9,864 nucleotides of DNA, taken from Chloroflexi bacterium RBG_16_70_13. Its GTDB lineage: Bacteria > Chloroflexota > Limnocylindria > Limnocylindrales > CSP1-4. This document shows positions 1 to 6,504 of the stretch, piece after piece. How positions within the stretch are numbered: the first letter of the stretch is position 1; every line of letters starts with the position of its first letter. The notes under the pieces are model-generated. The model worked only from the letters and a program-made list of their open reading frames with translations, did no database searches and had not been told where the DNA came from. The position numbers were made by a program, and so were the translations under genes. The stretch covers positions 70,725-80,588 of the forward strand of contig MGOD01000051.1 of the NCBI GenBank assembly GCA_001795245.1, read 5' to 3'.

Positions 1-412
1 CTGGATCTGGGCCGGCTTCGAGCGGCTCCTCGCCTGGGAGCCGATGCTCCCCGTGGCCGACCTGCCGACGCTCCATCTCCTCCGGATCGAGGCCAAGCGG
101 CTTCGGGATCTCGTCCAGGTGGCAGCGCCGCTATCGGCCGCCCCGACGACGGCGATCGTCGCCTCGCTGGTCCGGGTCCAGGACACCCTCGGGGCGATGC
201 ACGACGCTGCCGTCACCGCGGCCACCTGCCGCGCCTTTCTCGATGAGCACGCCGGCGTCCTGCCGGGATCCGGGTCGCGCGCGGTCGCGCGCTTCGCAAT
301 CGCCCAGGAGCGCACGGCGGAGCGGCTCCGGCAGCGGGCCCCGGCAGCCTGGCGCGGAGCGACAAGCCCAATCGCGCGGCGGCGCATCGCGAGGTTCATC
401 GGCGGCATCTGA
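1..412 (+). CDS. CHAD-domain protein, 3' part (5' end outside window)
   Basis: This is the C-terminal part (about 136 residues) of a CHAD-domain protein. The frame is open from base 2 to the TGA at 410-412, so the true start lies upstream; the ATG at 44 is internal. The segment LHLLRIEAKRLRDL carries the conserved His, Arg and Lys-Arg pattern of the CHAD helical bundle (H-x3-R-x3-KRLR). A second Arg/His-rich helical part follows and the end is strongly basic (ARRRIARF). CHAD domains are known as basic helical domains that bind polyphosphate and are often found near polyphosphate or phosphate genes. The nearby Ppx-like phosphatase, pst operon and SixA gene fit that. Whether the missing N-terminus carries a CYTH domain or another enzyme domain cannot be seen. 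Confidence 0.8.
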   Translation, partial: WIWAGFERLLAWEPMLPVADLPTLHLLRIEAKRLRDLVQVAAPLSAAPTTAIVASLVRVQDTLGAMHDAAVTAATCRAFLDEHAGVLPGSGSRAVARFAIAQERTAERLRQRAPAAWRGATSPIARRRIARFIGGI

Positions 413-754
413 GCAGCGGCGCTCGGCGAGCCGGGCGAGCCCTCGCGGGGATCCCCGGGGCGGGCGCCCAGCCGTGATCCACGAAGGCGTCGATGACCGA
501 GAGCATCGAACCCCTGATGCGGCCCGGTTCATGGATCTGCGCCCGACAACGCTCCGCCGACCCTTCGATTCGACGGGAATTGCGCTGCTCCGCGCTGGGC
601 CACGCTCGTCTGTCGCATCCTTGATGAGCCAGCCGGATCAGGGCGGCGGAGCCCGAGGAGCCGTGCCCGGGGAGATCGCCGGGCCGCCGGACCCTGCCAG
701 CAACGTGCATAGGACGAAGCGGCCGTCCGCGCCCGGCGGACTAGCCGGCGTATA
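413..754. other. Intergenic stretch without a recognisable gene
   Basis: About 340 bp lie between the 3' ends of the CHAD gene and the minus-strand reductase gene. Open frames cross it on both strands, but they are rich in Arg, Ser, Gly and Pro, show no family motif and lack convincing ribosome sites, so they look like GC-driven shadows. The only structure I can support is a small hairpin near the reductase stop. A decayed gene cannot be excluded. Confidence 0.5.
725..741 (-). terminator. Possible hairpin terminator after the reductase gene
   Basis: GTCCGC (725-730) and GCGGAC (736-741) form a perfect 6-bp stem with a 5-nt loop, starting about 13 nt beyond the reductase stop on the minus strand. 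No T-run follows it, so it is only a weak terminator candidate; in GC-rich genomes such stems also arise by chance. Confidence 0.3.
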
Positions 755-1318
755 TCAGTGCGCCACGCGGTAGCGGAGGTAGACGACTCTCGAGCTGAAG
801 GTGCGGGTCTCGACAAGCTCGAGATCGACCCGGTGCTCCCGCTGCGGAAAGAACGAGATGCCACCGCCAACCAGCACCGGGTAGACCATGGCCCGGTATT
901 CGTCGATCAGGCCCAAGGCGGCCGCCTCGGCGGCGAGCGTCGCGCCGCCGATCGCGATGTCGCCCTCCCCCGGCTCGGCTCGCAACCGTTCGATCTCCTC
1001 CGCCAGGCCGCCGGAGGCGAGGCGGGCATTGCCCTGCACCGCCGACAGCGTGGTGGAGAACACCACCTTTGGGAGCGGATTCCAGAGCGCGGCCCACTCG
1101 AGCTCTGCGTCGTCGAGCGTTGAATTCTGATCGGCGGTCTCCCAGTACAGCATCGTCTCGTACAGCCGTCGTCCCAACAGGTGGACGCCTACCCCTCGTA
1201 TCTCGTCGATCCAGAAGCGAAAGACCTCGTCGTCGGGCGCCGTCCAGTCGAAGCCGCCGTCCGGCCCGACGATGTAGCCGTCAAGTGAGACGCCCATCGA
1301 AAAGGTCACGCTGCGCAT
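755..1318 (-). CDS. Dihydrofolate reductase family protein (RibD C-terminal domain)
   Basis: A 187-residue protein of the RibD-C/DHFR-like fold, a family of small NADPH-dependent cytosolic reductases; the substrate of this member is unknown. Visible motifs, in order: FSMGVSLDGYIVGPDGG near the N-terminus (first strand and SLDGY loop), LLGRRLYETM (the GRxxYE motif), IAIGGATLAAEAAALGLIDEY (Gly-Gly nucleotide-binding turn and following helix) and YPVLVGGGISFF. The length matches single-domain members. I chose the ATG at 1318 because AGGAGGA lies about 8 nt upstream (complement of 1325-1332) and homology begins right there. The frame stays open to 1456, but that part has no family character. The gene stands alone on the minus strand, 190 bp after the Ppx-like gene. 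It is not a true folA enzyme by its motifs, and nothing links it to phosphate metabolism. Confidence 0.85.
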   Translation of the reverse strand: MRSVTFSMGVSLDGYIVGPDGGFDWTAPDDEVFRFWIDEIRGVGVHLLGRRLYETMLYWETADQNSTLDDAELEWAALWNPLPKVVFSTTLSAVQGNARLASGGLAEEIERLRAEPGEGDIAIGGATLAAEAAALGLIDEYRAMVYPVLVGGGISFFPQREHRVDLELVETRTFSSRVVYLRYRVAH

Positions 1319-1508
1319 CAGTAGTCCTCCTCGGCGAACGGGTTCAACAGTAAGACTGCCGGTCGCCGCAGGACTCATCGCGTCTCGCGGGATCCCCTGG
1401 CCCGGCCACTGCGGCCGAGCCGCGTTCCTCTGGCAGCCATCTTCCGTCGGGCTCACCCCAAGCCTCGACGTACCGACCGCCCATGACGACGAGCTCTGGT
1501 CCTCGCAG

Positions 1509-2474
1509 CTAGAGGGACCAGCCGTGGGCCAGCCAGGCGAGATCGTCCCGCCAACGCGCCCCGGCGTGGACCGAGGCGAGGACGAGACCCTCGCGGAGGC
1601 CTTGGTTCGAGATCCGGATCTGGTCGCGCCCGTAGCGCTCAGCGACGGCCAGGAGGATCGCGGCCCCGGCAGGCAGCACCCGCGCCCGCGACAGCCGGAC
1701 CCCGAACTGTTGGGAGATCGTCTCCGCGGGCGCGTCGAGGAGGCGCTCCAGGATCGCCTCGATCCGGCGGACGGTCAGGATCCGGCGGGCCGGCGGTGGG
1801 CCGATCCGGAGCAGGTTGTCAGCCGTTCCGCCGACGGCGACGAGATCCTTCGGGTCGGCATCGGGGGCAGTCTCGAGGACGTGCCGGGCCTCGGCCAGCA
1901 GCGCCGCCAAGTCGGCCCGGCTTGGCGGATCCGAGCGGGCGTGGACCCGGCTCATCCGCGACGCGCCGAGCGCGAGCCCGACCGCGGTCGGGTCAGCCCC
2001 GGGCCCCGAGATCAGGATCTCGCTGCTGCCGCCGCCGACGTCGACGAGGACCGTCTGGTGCAGGATCGGGCGGCCGGCCTGGACCCCGAGCAGGGCCAGG
2101 AGCGCCTCCTCGTCGTGGCGGAGGACCTCGATGCCGACCCCCGTCCGGGCCGCGACCGCGGTGCCGACGGCCGCGGCGTCGGCAGCCCGCCGCAATGGAT
2201 CGGTGGCCACGAAGGCGATCGAGCCGGCTCCGAGCCCCTTGGCCGTGTCGGCGTACGCCACGAGCGTCTCGACGAGGCGGTAGCCCGCCTCGAAGCCGAG
2301 CTCGCCGAGCTCGTCGACGACCGCCCCGAGGCCGAGGGTCGAGGATTCGTCGAGAAGCGGAGTCAGGCGGTGGCCGTGGACCTCGGCGACGAGGAGGTGG
2401 ACCGAGTACGCCCCGACGTCGACGGCGGCGCCTACCGGCACGCGGCGACGGGCGGAGGGACGAGGGGCGGGCAT
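1509..2474 (-). CDS. Ppx/GppA family phosphatase (exopolyphosphatase-like, short form)
   Basis: A 321-residue protein of the Ppx/GppA branch of the ASKHA fold. Members hydrolyse polyphosphate from the end, or pppGpp to ppGpp. The second phosphate motif is canonical: DVGGGSSE (residues 145-152). VAVGGTADNLLRI, then SRARVLPAGAAILLAVAERYG, then ISNQGLREGLVLA match the late family motifs. The first phosphate loop is unusual: DVGAYSVH (19-26) stands where most relatives have D-[IL]-G-S-N-S-x-R. The region matching ISGEEEA reads LRHDEEA (118-124). The length fits the short, two-domain actinobacterial/archaeal type, without the C-terminal HD domain of long Ppx. I chose the ATG at 2474 because homology begins at residue 15 and the longer frame (to 2807) would run into pstS. 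The ribosome site (CAGGG) is weak. The gene diverges from pstS across the candidate Pho box, which suggests shared phosphate control. Activity on polyphosphate versus pppGpp cannot be decided here. Confidence 0.85.
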   Translation of the reverse strand: MPAPRPSARRRVPVGAAVDVGAYSVHLLVAEVHGHRLTPLLDESSTLGLGAVVDELGELGFEAGYRLVETLVAYADTAKGLGAGSIAFVATDPLRRAADAAAVGTAVAARTGVGIEVLRHDEEALLALLGVQAGRPILHQTVLVDVGGGSSEILISGPGADPTAVGLALGASRMSRVHARSDPPSRADLAALLAEARHVLETAPDADPKDLVAVGGTADNLLRIGPPPARRILTVRRIEAILERLLDAPAETISQQFGVRLSRARVLPAGAAILLAVAERYGRDQIRISNQGLREGLVLASVHAGARWRDDLAWLAHGWSL

Positions 2475-2507
2475 CGCCCTGAGTGTGCCACGCGGATGAC
2501 GGCGGCC

Positions 2508-2543
2508 GGGCGGGGGACCGCGATCGCCCGCGGTCCCCCGCCC
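2508..2543. repeat. Perfect 15-bp inverted repeat between ppx-like gene and Pho box
   Basis: Arms 2508-2522 and 2529-2543 are exact reverse complements (15 bp, almost all G-C), separated by 6 nt. It lies 34 bp from the ppx-like start codon and directly abuts the AT-richer Pho-box region. Read leftward it would sit in the ppx leader; read rightward it lies upstream of the pst promoter. No T-run follows on either strand, so a leader structure or insulator is more likely than a simple terminator. The arms are seen directly; the role is inferred. Confidence 0.7.
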
Positions 2544-2551
2544 CGTTAATG

Positions 2552-2590
2552 ATTGACCGTTCGTTAACACGCCGCCCACTCGCGGTTGAC
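2552..2590 (+). promoter_or_regulatory. Candidate Pho box in the divergent ppx-pstS region
   Basis: Three RTTRAC hexamers lie on one 11-bp phase: ATTGAC at 2552, GTTAAC at 2563, a degenerate slot at 2574, and GTTGAC at 2585. A further out-of-phase GTTAAT lies at 2545. PhoB/PhoP-type response regulators are known to bind direct repeats with 11-bp spacing upstream of pst genes (TGTCA-type in Escherichia, TTAACA-type in Bacillus, GTTCACC-type in Streptomyces). The repeat pattern and its place 97 bp before the pstS start support a Pho operator serving pst and perhaps the divergent ppx-like gene. I see no clear -10 box. The regulator is not in this window. Confidence 0.55.
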
Positions 2591-2642
2591 GCCCTCCCGC
2601 CAGCCTCAGGTCGTCAAGTGCCCGACACGGAGTAACGCCGTG

Positions 2643-2660
2643 GCCGCCCGCGCGGGCGGC
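2643..2660. repeat. 18-bp perfect palindrome in the pstS leader
   Basis: GCCGCCCGC (2643-2651) is followed at once by its exact reverse complement (2652-2660). It ends 12 nt before the pstS ribosome site. As DNA it is a symmetric 18-mer; as RNA it would need to open some central pairs to form a hairpin. It could be a dimeric regulator site or a leader structure that affects pstS translation or mRNA stability. Confidence 0.55.
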
Positions 2661-2686
2661 AGCCCCACACATGGAGGAACCATCGA

Positions 2687-3691
2687 GTGACGACGACCAG
2701 GCCGAGCCGCCTCGCGGCGCTCGCGCTGACCGCCACCTTCGCCATCGCCGCCTGCGGTGGCGGCGCGACCCCGAGCCCCACCGGCGCGGTCCCGACCGAC
2801 GGCGCAACGGACGAGCCCAGCATGGCTCCCCTCAGCGGCACGGTCACCATCGATGGCTCGAGCACCGTGTACCCGATCACCGAGCTCGTCGCCGAGGAGT
2901 TCCAGCTGGCGAACACCGGTGTCCAGGTTCCGGTCGCCTTCTCCGGTACCGGCGGCGGCTTCAAGAAGTTCTGCGCCGGCGACACCGACATCAACGACGC
3001 GTCCCGCCCGATCAAGGCCGAGGACGAGGGCGAGGGCCTGGCCTGCGAGACGAACGGCGTCGAGTACGTCGAGCTGCAGGTCGCGATCGACGGACTGACC
3101 GTCGTCGTCAACCCGGCCAACGACTTTGCGGCCTGCCTCACGGTCAACCAGCTGGCCAGGATCTACGGGCCCGACTCCCCCGAGCACCTCCTCTGGAGTG
3201 ACGTCGACCCGTCATTCCCGGCCGACGAGGTCCAGCGCTACATGCCCGGCGCCGACTCCGGCACGTTCGACTACTTCACCGAGGAGATCAATGGCGAGAC
3301 CGACGCCGCGACAACGCACGCGACGCAGTCCGAGGACGACAACACCCTCGTGACCGGTGTCGCCGGCGACACGTATGCGATCGCGTTCTTCGGCTACGCC
3401 TACTACGTCGAGAACACCGACAAGCTCGAGGCGGTCGAGGTCGACGGCGGCGACGGCTGCGTGGCCCCGACCGACGAGACCATCAACAGCAACGAGTACG
3501 CGCCGCTGTCGCGGCCGATCTTCATCTACCCCGACGTCGGCAAGGCCAAGGAGCGACCCGAGCTGAAGGCCTTCGTCGACTACTACCTCGCGAACACCAA
3601 CGCCTTCTCGACCGAGGTCGGCTACATCGCGGTCCCCGACGATGTGCTGGCCGCCGAGGTCGCCGAGTGGGAAGCCGCCGTCGGCGGCTGA
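2687..3691 (+). CDS. pstS: Phosphate-binding lipoprotein PstS (SphX-like)
   Basis: High-affinity phosphate-binding protein of the PstSCAB ABC importer, 334 residues, attached outside the cytoplasmic membrane. The N-terminus has a short basic start, a hydrophobic stretch (9-21) and a lipobox IAAC, with C23 as the lipidated Cys. A Ser/Thr/Pro/Gly linker (about 24-50) follows. Phosphate-binding segments are TIDGSSTVYP (54-63), SGTGGGFKKFCAGDTDI (86-102) with NDASRPI next to it, and GADSGTFDYF (188-197). The FKKFCAGDTDI type resembles SphX-like PstS of cyanobacteria and relatives. Four Cys in the mature part (including C96, C120 and C150) may form disulfides. The start is GTG at 2687, with GGAGGA at 2673-2678 and 9 nt spacing after GGAGG. 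It is the first gene of the pst operon, behind a candidate Pho box, and is followed by a strong stem-loop. Confidence 0.95.
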   Translation: MTTTRPSRLAALALTATFAIAACGGGATPSPTGAVPTDGATDEPSMAPLSGTVTIDGSSTVYPITELVAEEFQLANTGVQVPVAFSGTGGGFKKFCAGDTDINDASRPIKAEDEGEGLACETNGVEYVELQVAIDGLTVVVNPANDFAACLTVNQLARIYGPDSPEHLLWSDVDPSFPADEVQRYMPGADSGTFDYFTEEINGETDAATTHATQSEDDNTLVTGVAGDTYAIAFFGYAYYVENTDKLEAVEVDGGDGCVAPTDETINSNEYAPLSRPIFIYPDVGKAKERPELKAFVDYYLANTNAFSTEVGYIAVPDDVLAAEVAEWEAAVGG

Positions 3692-3716
3692 CCTGAGCCC
3701 GCCAATCCTCCTCCGG

Positions 3717-3751
3717 CGCGCCGGCCCGACAGCTCGGTTCGGGTCGGCGCG
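3717..3751 (+). terminator. Stem-loop between pstS and pstC (attenuator candidate)
   Basis: Arms 3717-3729 and 3739-3751 pair over 13 bp, twelve Watson-Crick and one G-U (3724/3744), around a 9-nt loop. A modest pyrimidine tail (TCTATCCTTT) follows, then 30 nt to the pstC start. A partial terminator or 3'-end protector here would leave more pstS than pstCAB message, which matches the need for excess binding protein. The pairing is seen; the partial termination is inferred. Confidence 0.6.
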
Positions 3752-3789
3752 TCTATCCTTTCGAATACCGGACGAGGGCCCATCATCGG

Positions 3790-4704
3790 ATGTCCGCGGC
3801 ACCCATCGCCCTGACCCACCGCCGCCCTGTCGGCGAGCGCATCATCGAGCGGCTGCTGTTCCTGGCAGCCGCACTCGGCGTGGTGACGACGATCGGGATC
3901 ATCGCGGTCCTGGCGCTCGAGACGTTCGAGTTCTTCGTCGAGGTGAGCCCGCTCGAGTTCCTGACGGGCACCCACTGGTCGGCCCTCATCAAGCCGCATT
4001 CGTGGGGCGTCCTCGCGCTCGTGTCGGGGACGGTCCTCGTGGCTGTGATCGCCATGCTCATCGCCGTGCCGCTGGGGCTCCTCGCGGCCGTCCTCCTGGC
4101 GGAATACGCGACAGTCCGGGTGCGGACCGTGGTCAAGCCGATCCTCGAGACGATCGCCGGGGTGCCCACGATCGTCCTCGGATTCTTCGGCTTGAACTTC
4201 GTCGCGCCCCACCTCCTCCGCCCGCTCCTCGGACAGGACAACATCGGCGTCTTCTCGGCCCTCAACGGGGGCATCGTGGTGGGCATCCTCATCACGCCGC
4301 TCATCGCGTCGATCAGCGAGGACTCGATGCGGGCCGTGCCGCGGGGGATGCGCGAGGGCGCCTTCGCGATGGGGGCGACGAAGTTCGAGGTCGTCCGGAA
4401 GATCGTCTTCCCGGCCGCGATCTCGGGGATCATGGCATCCGTCATCCTGGCCATGAGCCGGGCGATCGGCGAGACCATGGCAGTGGTGCTGACGGCCGGG
4501 CAGTGCCCAGACTTCACGCTGAATCCCACCGACTGCGTCCAGACGATGACGGCGTTCATCGTCCAGATCTCGATCGGCGAGACGGCCCAGGGATCGCTCG
4601 AGTACAAGTCGCTCTTTGCCGTCGGCTCGACACTGTTCCTGGTCACGCTGGCCCTGAACCTCATGAGCGGTTGGGTCGTCCGACGCTACCGGACGGCCTA
4701 CTGA
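3790..4704 (+). CDS. pstC: Phosphate ABC transporter permease PstC
   Basis: First membrane subunit of the PstSCAB phosphate importer, 304 residues. Hydrophobic segments fit the usual six-helix topology: about 22-43, 74-104, 122-140, 160-176, 213-236, and a last one before the C-terminal VVRRYRTAY. The ABC-contact (EAA) loop is MREGAFAMGATKFEVVRKIVFPAAISGI (187-214), cut here only as a motif. GVPTIVLGFFGL (124-135) is typical for PstC. The loop after SRAIGETMAV holds two Cys (239 and 249) that could form a disulfide outside. The start is ATG at 3790 with a modest GAGGG about 11 nt upstream. Its TGA (4702-4704) shares a base with the pstA ATG, so the two are translationally coupled. PstC and PstA were separated by order and by the closer match of this one to PstC motifs. 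Confidence 0.94.
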   Translation: MSAAPIALTHRRPVGERIIERLLFLAAALGVVTTIGIIAVLALETFEFFVEVSPLEFLTGTHWSALIKPHSWGVLALVSGTVLVAVIAMLIAVPLGLLAAVLLAEYATVRVRTVVKPILETIAGVPTIVLGFFGLNFVAPHLLRPLLGQDNIGVFSALNGGIVVGILITPLIASISEDSMRAVPRGMREGAFAMGATKFEVVRKIVFPAAISGIMASVILAMSRAIGETMAVVLTAGQCPDFTLNPTDCVQTMTAFIVQISIGETAQGSLEYKSLFAVGSTLFLVTLALNLMSGWVVRRYRTAY

Positions 4705-5603
4705 TGAGCGTAGTTGCCCCGGCTGCCCCGGCGGTCCCCCGCTTCGAGCCAGCGCTCATGCGCCGGAAGCTCACGGGCACGTTGTTCTACGGCGCGTGCG
4801 TGGCGGCGATCGGGCTGCTCCTCGTGACGCTCGTCGTGCTCCTCGTCGATACCTTCGTCCGGGCCGCGCCCTGGCTCGACGTCCAATTCCTGACCAGCGT
4901 GCCATCGAGCCGGCCGGCCCGGGCCGGCGTCCTGCCAGCCATGGTGGGCACCTTCGAGATCGGCATCCTGGTGGGCGTCATGACCTTCCCGATCGGGGTC
5001 GCAGCGGCCGTCTACCTCGTCGAGTACGCCACCGACTCCCGGCTCAACCGGCTCCTCCAGACGAACATCTCCAACCTCGCCGGCGTACCCTCGATCGTCT
5101 ACGGGATCCTTGGCCTGGGAGTCTTCGTCCGCGCGCTCGCCCTTGGCCCGACCATCCTCGCGGCATCGCTCACGCTCAGCCTCCTCATCCTGCCGGTCGT
5201 GGTCATCGCCTCGATCGAGGCCCTCCGGGCGGTTCCCCAGGCGCAGCGCGAGGGTGCCTATGCCCTTGGGGCCAGCCGCTGGCAGATGGTCAGTCGCTCG
5301 GTCCTGCCGGCGGCGGCTCCCGGGATCATGACCGGGATCATCCTGGCCATGGCCCGGGCCATCGGCGAGGCGGCCCCGCTCATCCTCATCGGGGCATTCA
5401 CCTTCGTGACCTTCCTGCCCAACCCGATCTCCGGCCAATACACCGTCCTGCCCATCCAGATCTTCGGCTGGGCACAGCGGCCGCAGGAGGAGTTCCAGGG
5501 CCTGTCGGCCGCGGCCATCATCGTGATGCTCGGCGTGGTCCTCATCCTCAATGCCCTGGCGCTCATCGTCCGGGCCCGGCTGTCGAGGCACATCCAGTGG
5601 TAG
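4704..5603 (+). CDS. pstA: Phosphate ABC transporter permease PstA
   Basis: Second membrane subunit of the phosphate importer, 299 residues, pairing with PstC to form the channel. The N-terminus is a Pro/Ala-rich tail (1-18) before the first membrane helix (about 26-49). Further hydrophobic stretches lie near 84-106, 125-142, 150-170, 206-235 and 268-288. The EAA loop is at 181-208 and begins QREGAYALGASRW, ending in LPAAAPGI. NLAGVPSIVYGILGLGVF (124-141) is characteristic of PstA. The chosen start is the ATG at 4704 in the TGATG junction with pstC; there is no strong ribosome site, as expected for coupled translation. The same frame is open back to 3642, but that stretch is pstC read out of frame. 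The stop TAG (5601-5603) overlaps the pstB ribosome site. Confidence 0.94.
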   Translation: MSVVAPAAPAVPRFEPALMRRKLTGTLFYGACVAAIGLLLVTLVVLLVDTFVRAAPWLDVQFLTSVPSSRPARAGVLPAMVGTFEIGILVGVMTFPIGVAAAVYLVEYATDSRLNRLLQTNISNLAGVPSIVYGILGLGVFVRALALGPTILAASLTLSLLILPVVVIASIEALRAVPQAQREGAYALGASRWQMVSRSVLPAAAPGIMTGIILAMARAIGEAAPLILIGAFTFVTFLPNPISGQYTVLPIQIFGWAQRPQEEFQGLSAAAIIVMLGVVLILNALALIVRARLSRHIQW

Positions 5604-5614
5604 AGGAGACGAAC

Positions 5615-6490
5615 GTGACCCTCGAGACCCCGGAGGCGCCGCCGCGCGACGCCGCTGCCGACGGCCACGCGCCGGCGATCCGGATCAGCCCCCTGACGCG
5701 CGAGCCGGACCCCGACGACGCCGAGCGCGAGCCCGTCATCGAGCTCCAGGACGTTTCGTGCTTCTACGGCTCGTTCCGAGCCGTCCGGAACGTCGACATC
5801 AGCATCGCCCGGCAGCGGATCACCGCCCTCATCGGGCCGTCGGGCTGCGGCAAGTCGACCCTCATCCGGACGATGAACCGGATGAACGACCTCGTCCCGA
5901 GCTACCGCACCGAGGGCCGGATCCTCTTCGACGGCCAGGACCTGTTCGCCCGCGGCGTGGATCCGGTCGCGGTCCGGCGCCGGGTCGGGATGGTCTTCCA
6001 GAAGCCGAACCCCTTCCCGAAGAGCGTCTACGAGAATGTCGCGTTCGGGCCCCGGATCAACGGCTACAAGGGCAACATGGACGAGCTCGTCGAGCGCTCG
6101 CTCCGCAGGGCGGCGCTGTGGGATGACGTCAAGGACAAGCTCAAGCAGTCCGGCATGGCCCTCTCCGGCGGCCAGCAGCAGCGTCTCTGCATCGCCCGCA
6201 CGATCGCCGTGGAGCCCGAGGTCATCCTCATGGACGAGCCCTGCTCGGCGCTCGACCCGCGCTCGACGCTCCAGATCGAAGAGCTCATGGCCGAGCTCAA
6301 GCGGGACTACACGATCGTGATCGTCACCCACAACATGCAGCAGGCGGCGCGCGCCTCCGACACCACGATCTTCATGACGATGGGCGATGATCGGGCCGGC
6401 TATGTCGTCGAGCGAGGCCAGACGATCCAGATCTTCACCAACCCGAAGCACCGACTGACCGAGGACTACGTGTCCGGTCGGTTCGGTTGA
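5615..6490 (+). CDS. pstB: Phosphate ABC transporter ATP-binding protein PstB
   Basis: Cytoplasmic ATPase of the phosphate importer, 291 residues. Motifs in order: aromatic FYGSFRAV (50-57), Walker A GPSGCGKST (74-82), Q-loop VFQKPNPFPKSVYENV (127-142, PstB signature), ABC signature LSGGQQQRLCIAR (183-195), Walker B VILMDEP (203-209), D-loop SALD (211-214) and switch His in VTHNMQQ (H239). All key residues are intact. The N-terminal 40 residues are an acidic Pro/Asp/Ala-rich extension not present in the roughly 257-residue Escherichia protein; it is probably disordered. The start is GTG at 5615 with AGAGGAGA (5602-5609) upstream; the frame is open further back but only as a shadow of pstA. 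An 11-bp gap separates it from pstA and 14 bp from phoU. Confidence 0.96.
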   Translation: MTLETPEAPPRDAAADGHAPAIRISPLTREPDPDDAEREPVIELQDVSCFYGSFRAVRNVDISIARQRITALIGPSGCGKSTLIRTMNRMNDLVPSYRTEGRILFDGQDLFARGVDPVAVRRRVGMVFQKPNPFPKSVYENVAFGPRINGYKGNMDELVERSLRRAALWDDVKDKLKQSGMALSGGQQQRLCIARTIAVEPEVILMDEPCSALDPRSTLQIEELMAELKRDYTIVIVTHNMQQAARASDTTIFMTMGDDRAGYVVERGQTIQIFTNPKHRLTEDYVSGRFG

Positions 6491-6504
6491 GCGAGGAGAC
6501 GCCG

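Noticed and set aside
425..442. Direct repeat GGCGAGCC and the GGGGATCCCC palindrome in the 413-754 gap
   Set aside because: Short GC-rich repeats are expected by chance here and have no gene context to support a role.
1319..1508. Possible promoter for the reductase gene in the gap after the Ppx-like gene
   Set aside because: I found no convincing paired -35/-10 boxes; only the ribosome site near 1325-1332 is supported.
2520..2527. GCGATCGC octamer (HIP1-like), also at 6562-6569
   Set aside because: Two copies in about 10 kb of GC-rich DNA is not clearly above chance, so no cyanobacterial-type repeat system is claimed.
2475..2807. N-terminal extension of the Ppx-like protein
   Set aside because: It would run through the Pho-box region and the start of pstS and is Arg/Gly-rich with no family match; the ATG at 2474 fits the homology.
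3783..4664. Long antisense frame opposite pstC (293 codons), with similar ones opposite pstA and arsM (8713-9756)
   Set aside because: These are GC-driven shadows of strongly supported genes, with biased composition and no motifs.
3642..4703. Upstream extension of the pstA frame (open from an ATG at 3642)
   Set aside because: It is pstC read in another frame; the peptide is Arg/Pro/His-rich without membrane helices, and pstA homology starts after 4704.
4796..5614. Upstream extension of the pstB frame
   Set aside because: It covers pstA in another frame and is low-complexity; the GTG at 5615 has a clear ribosome site and the PstB core follows.
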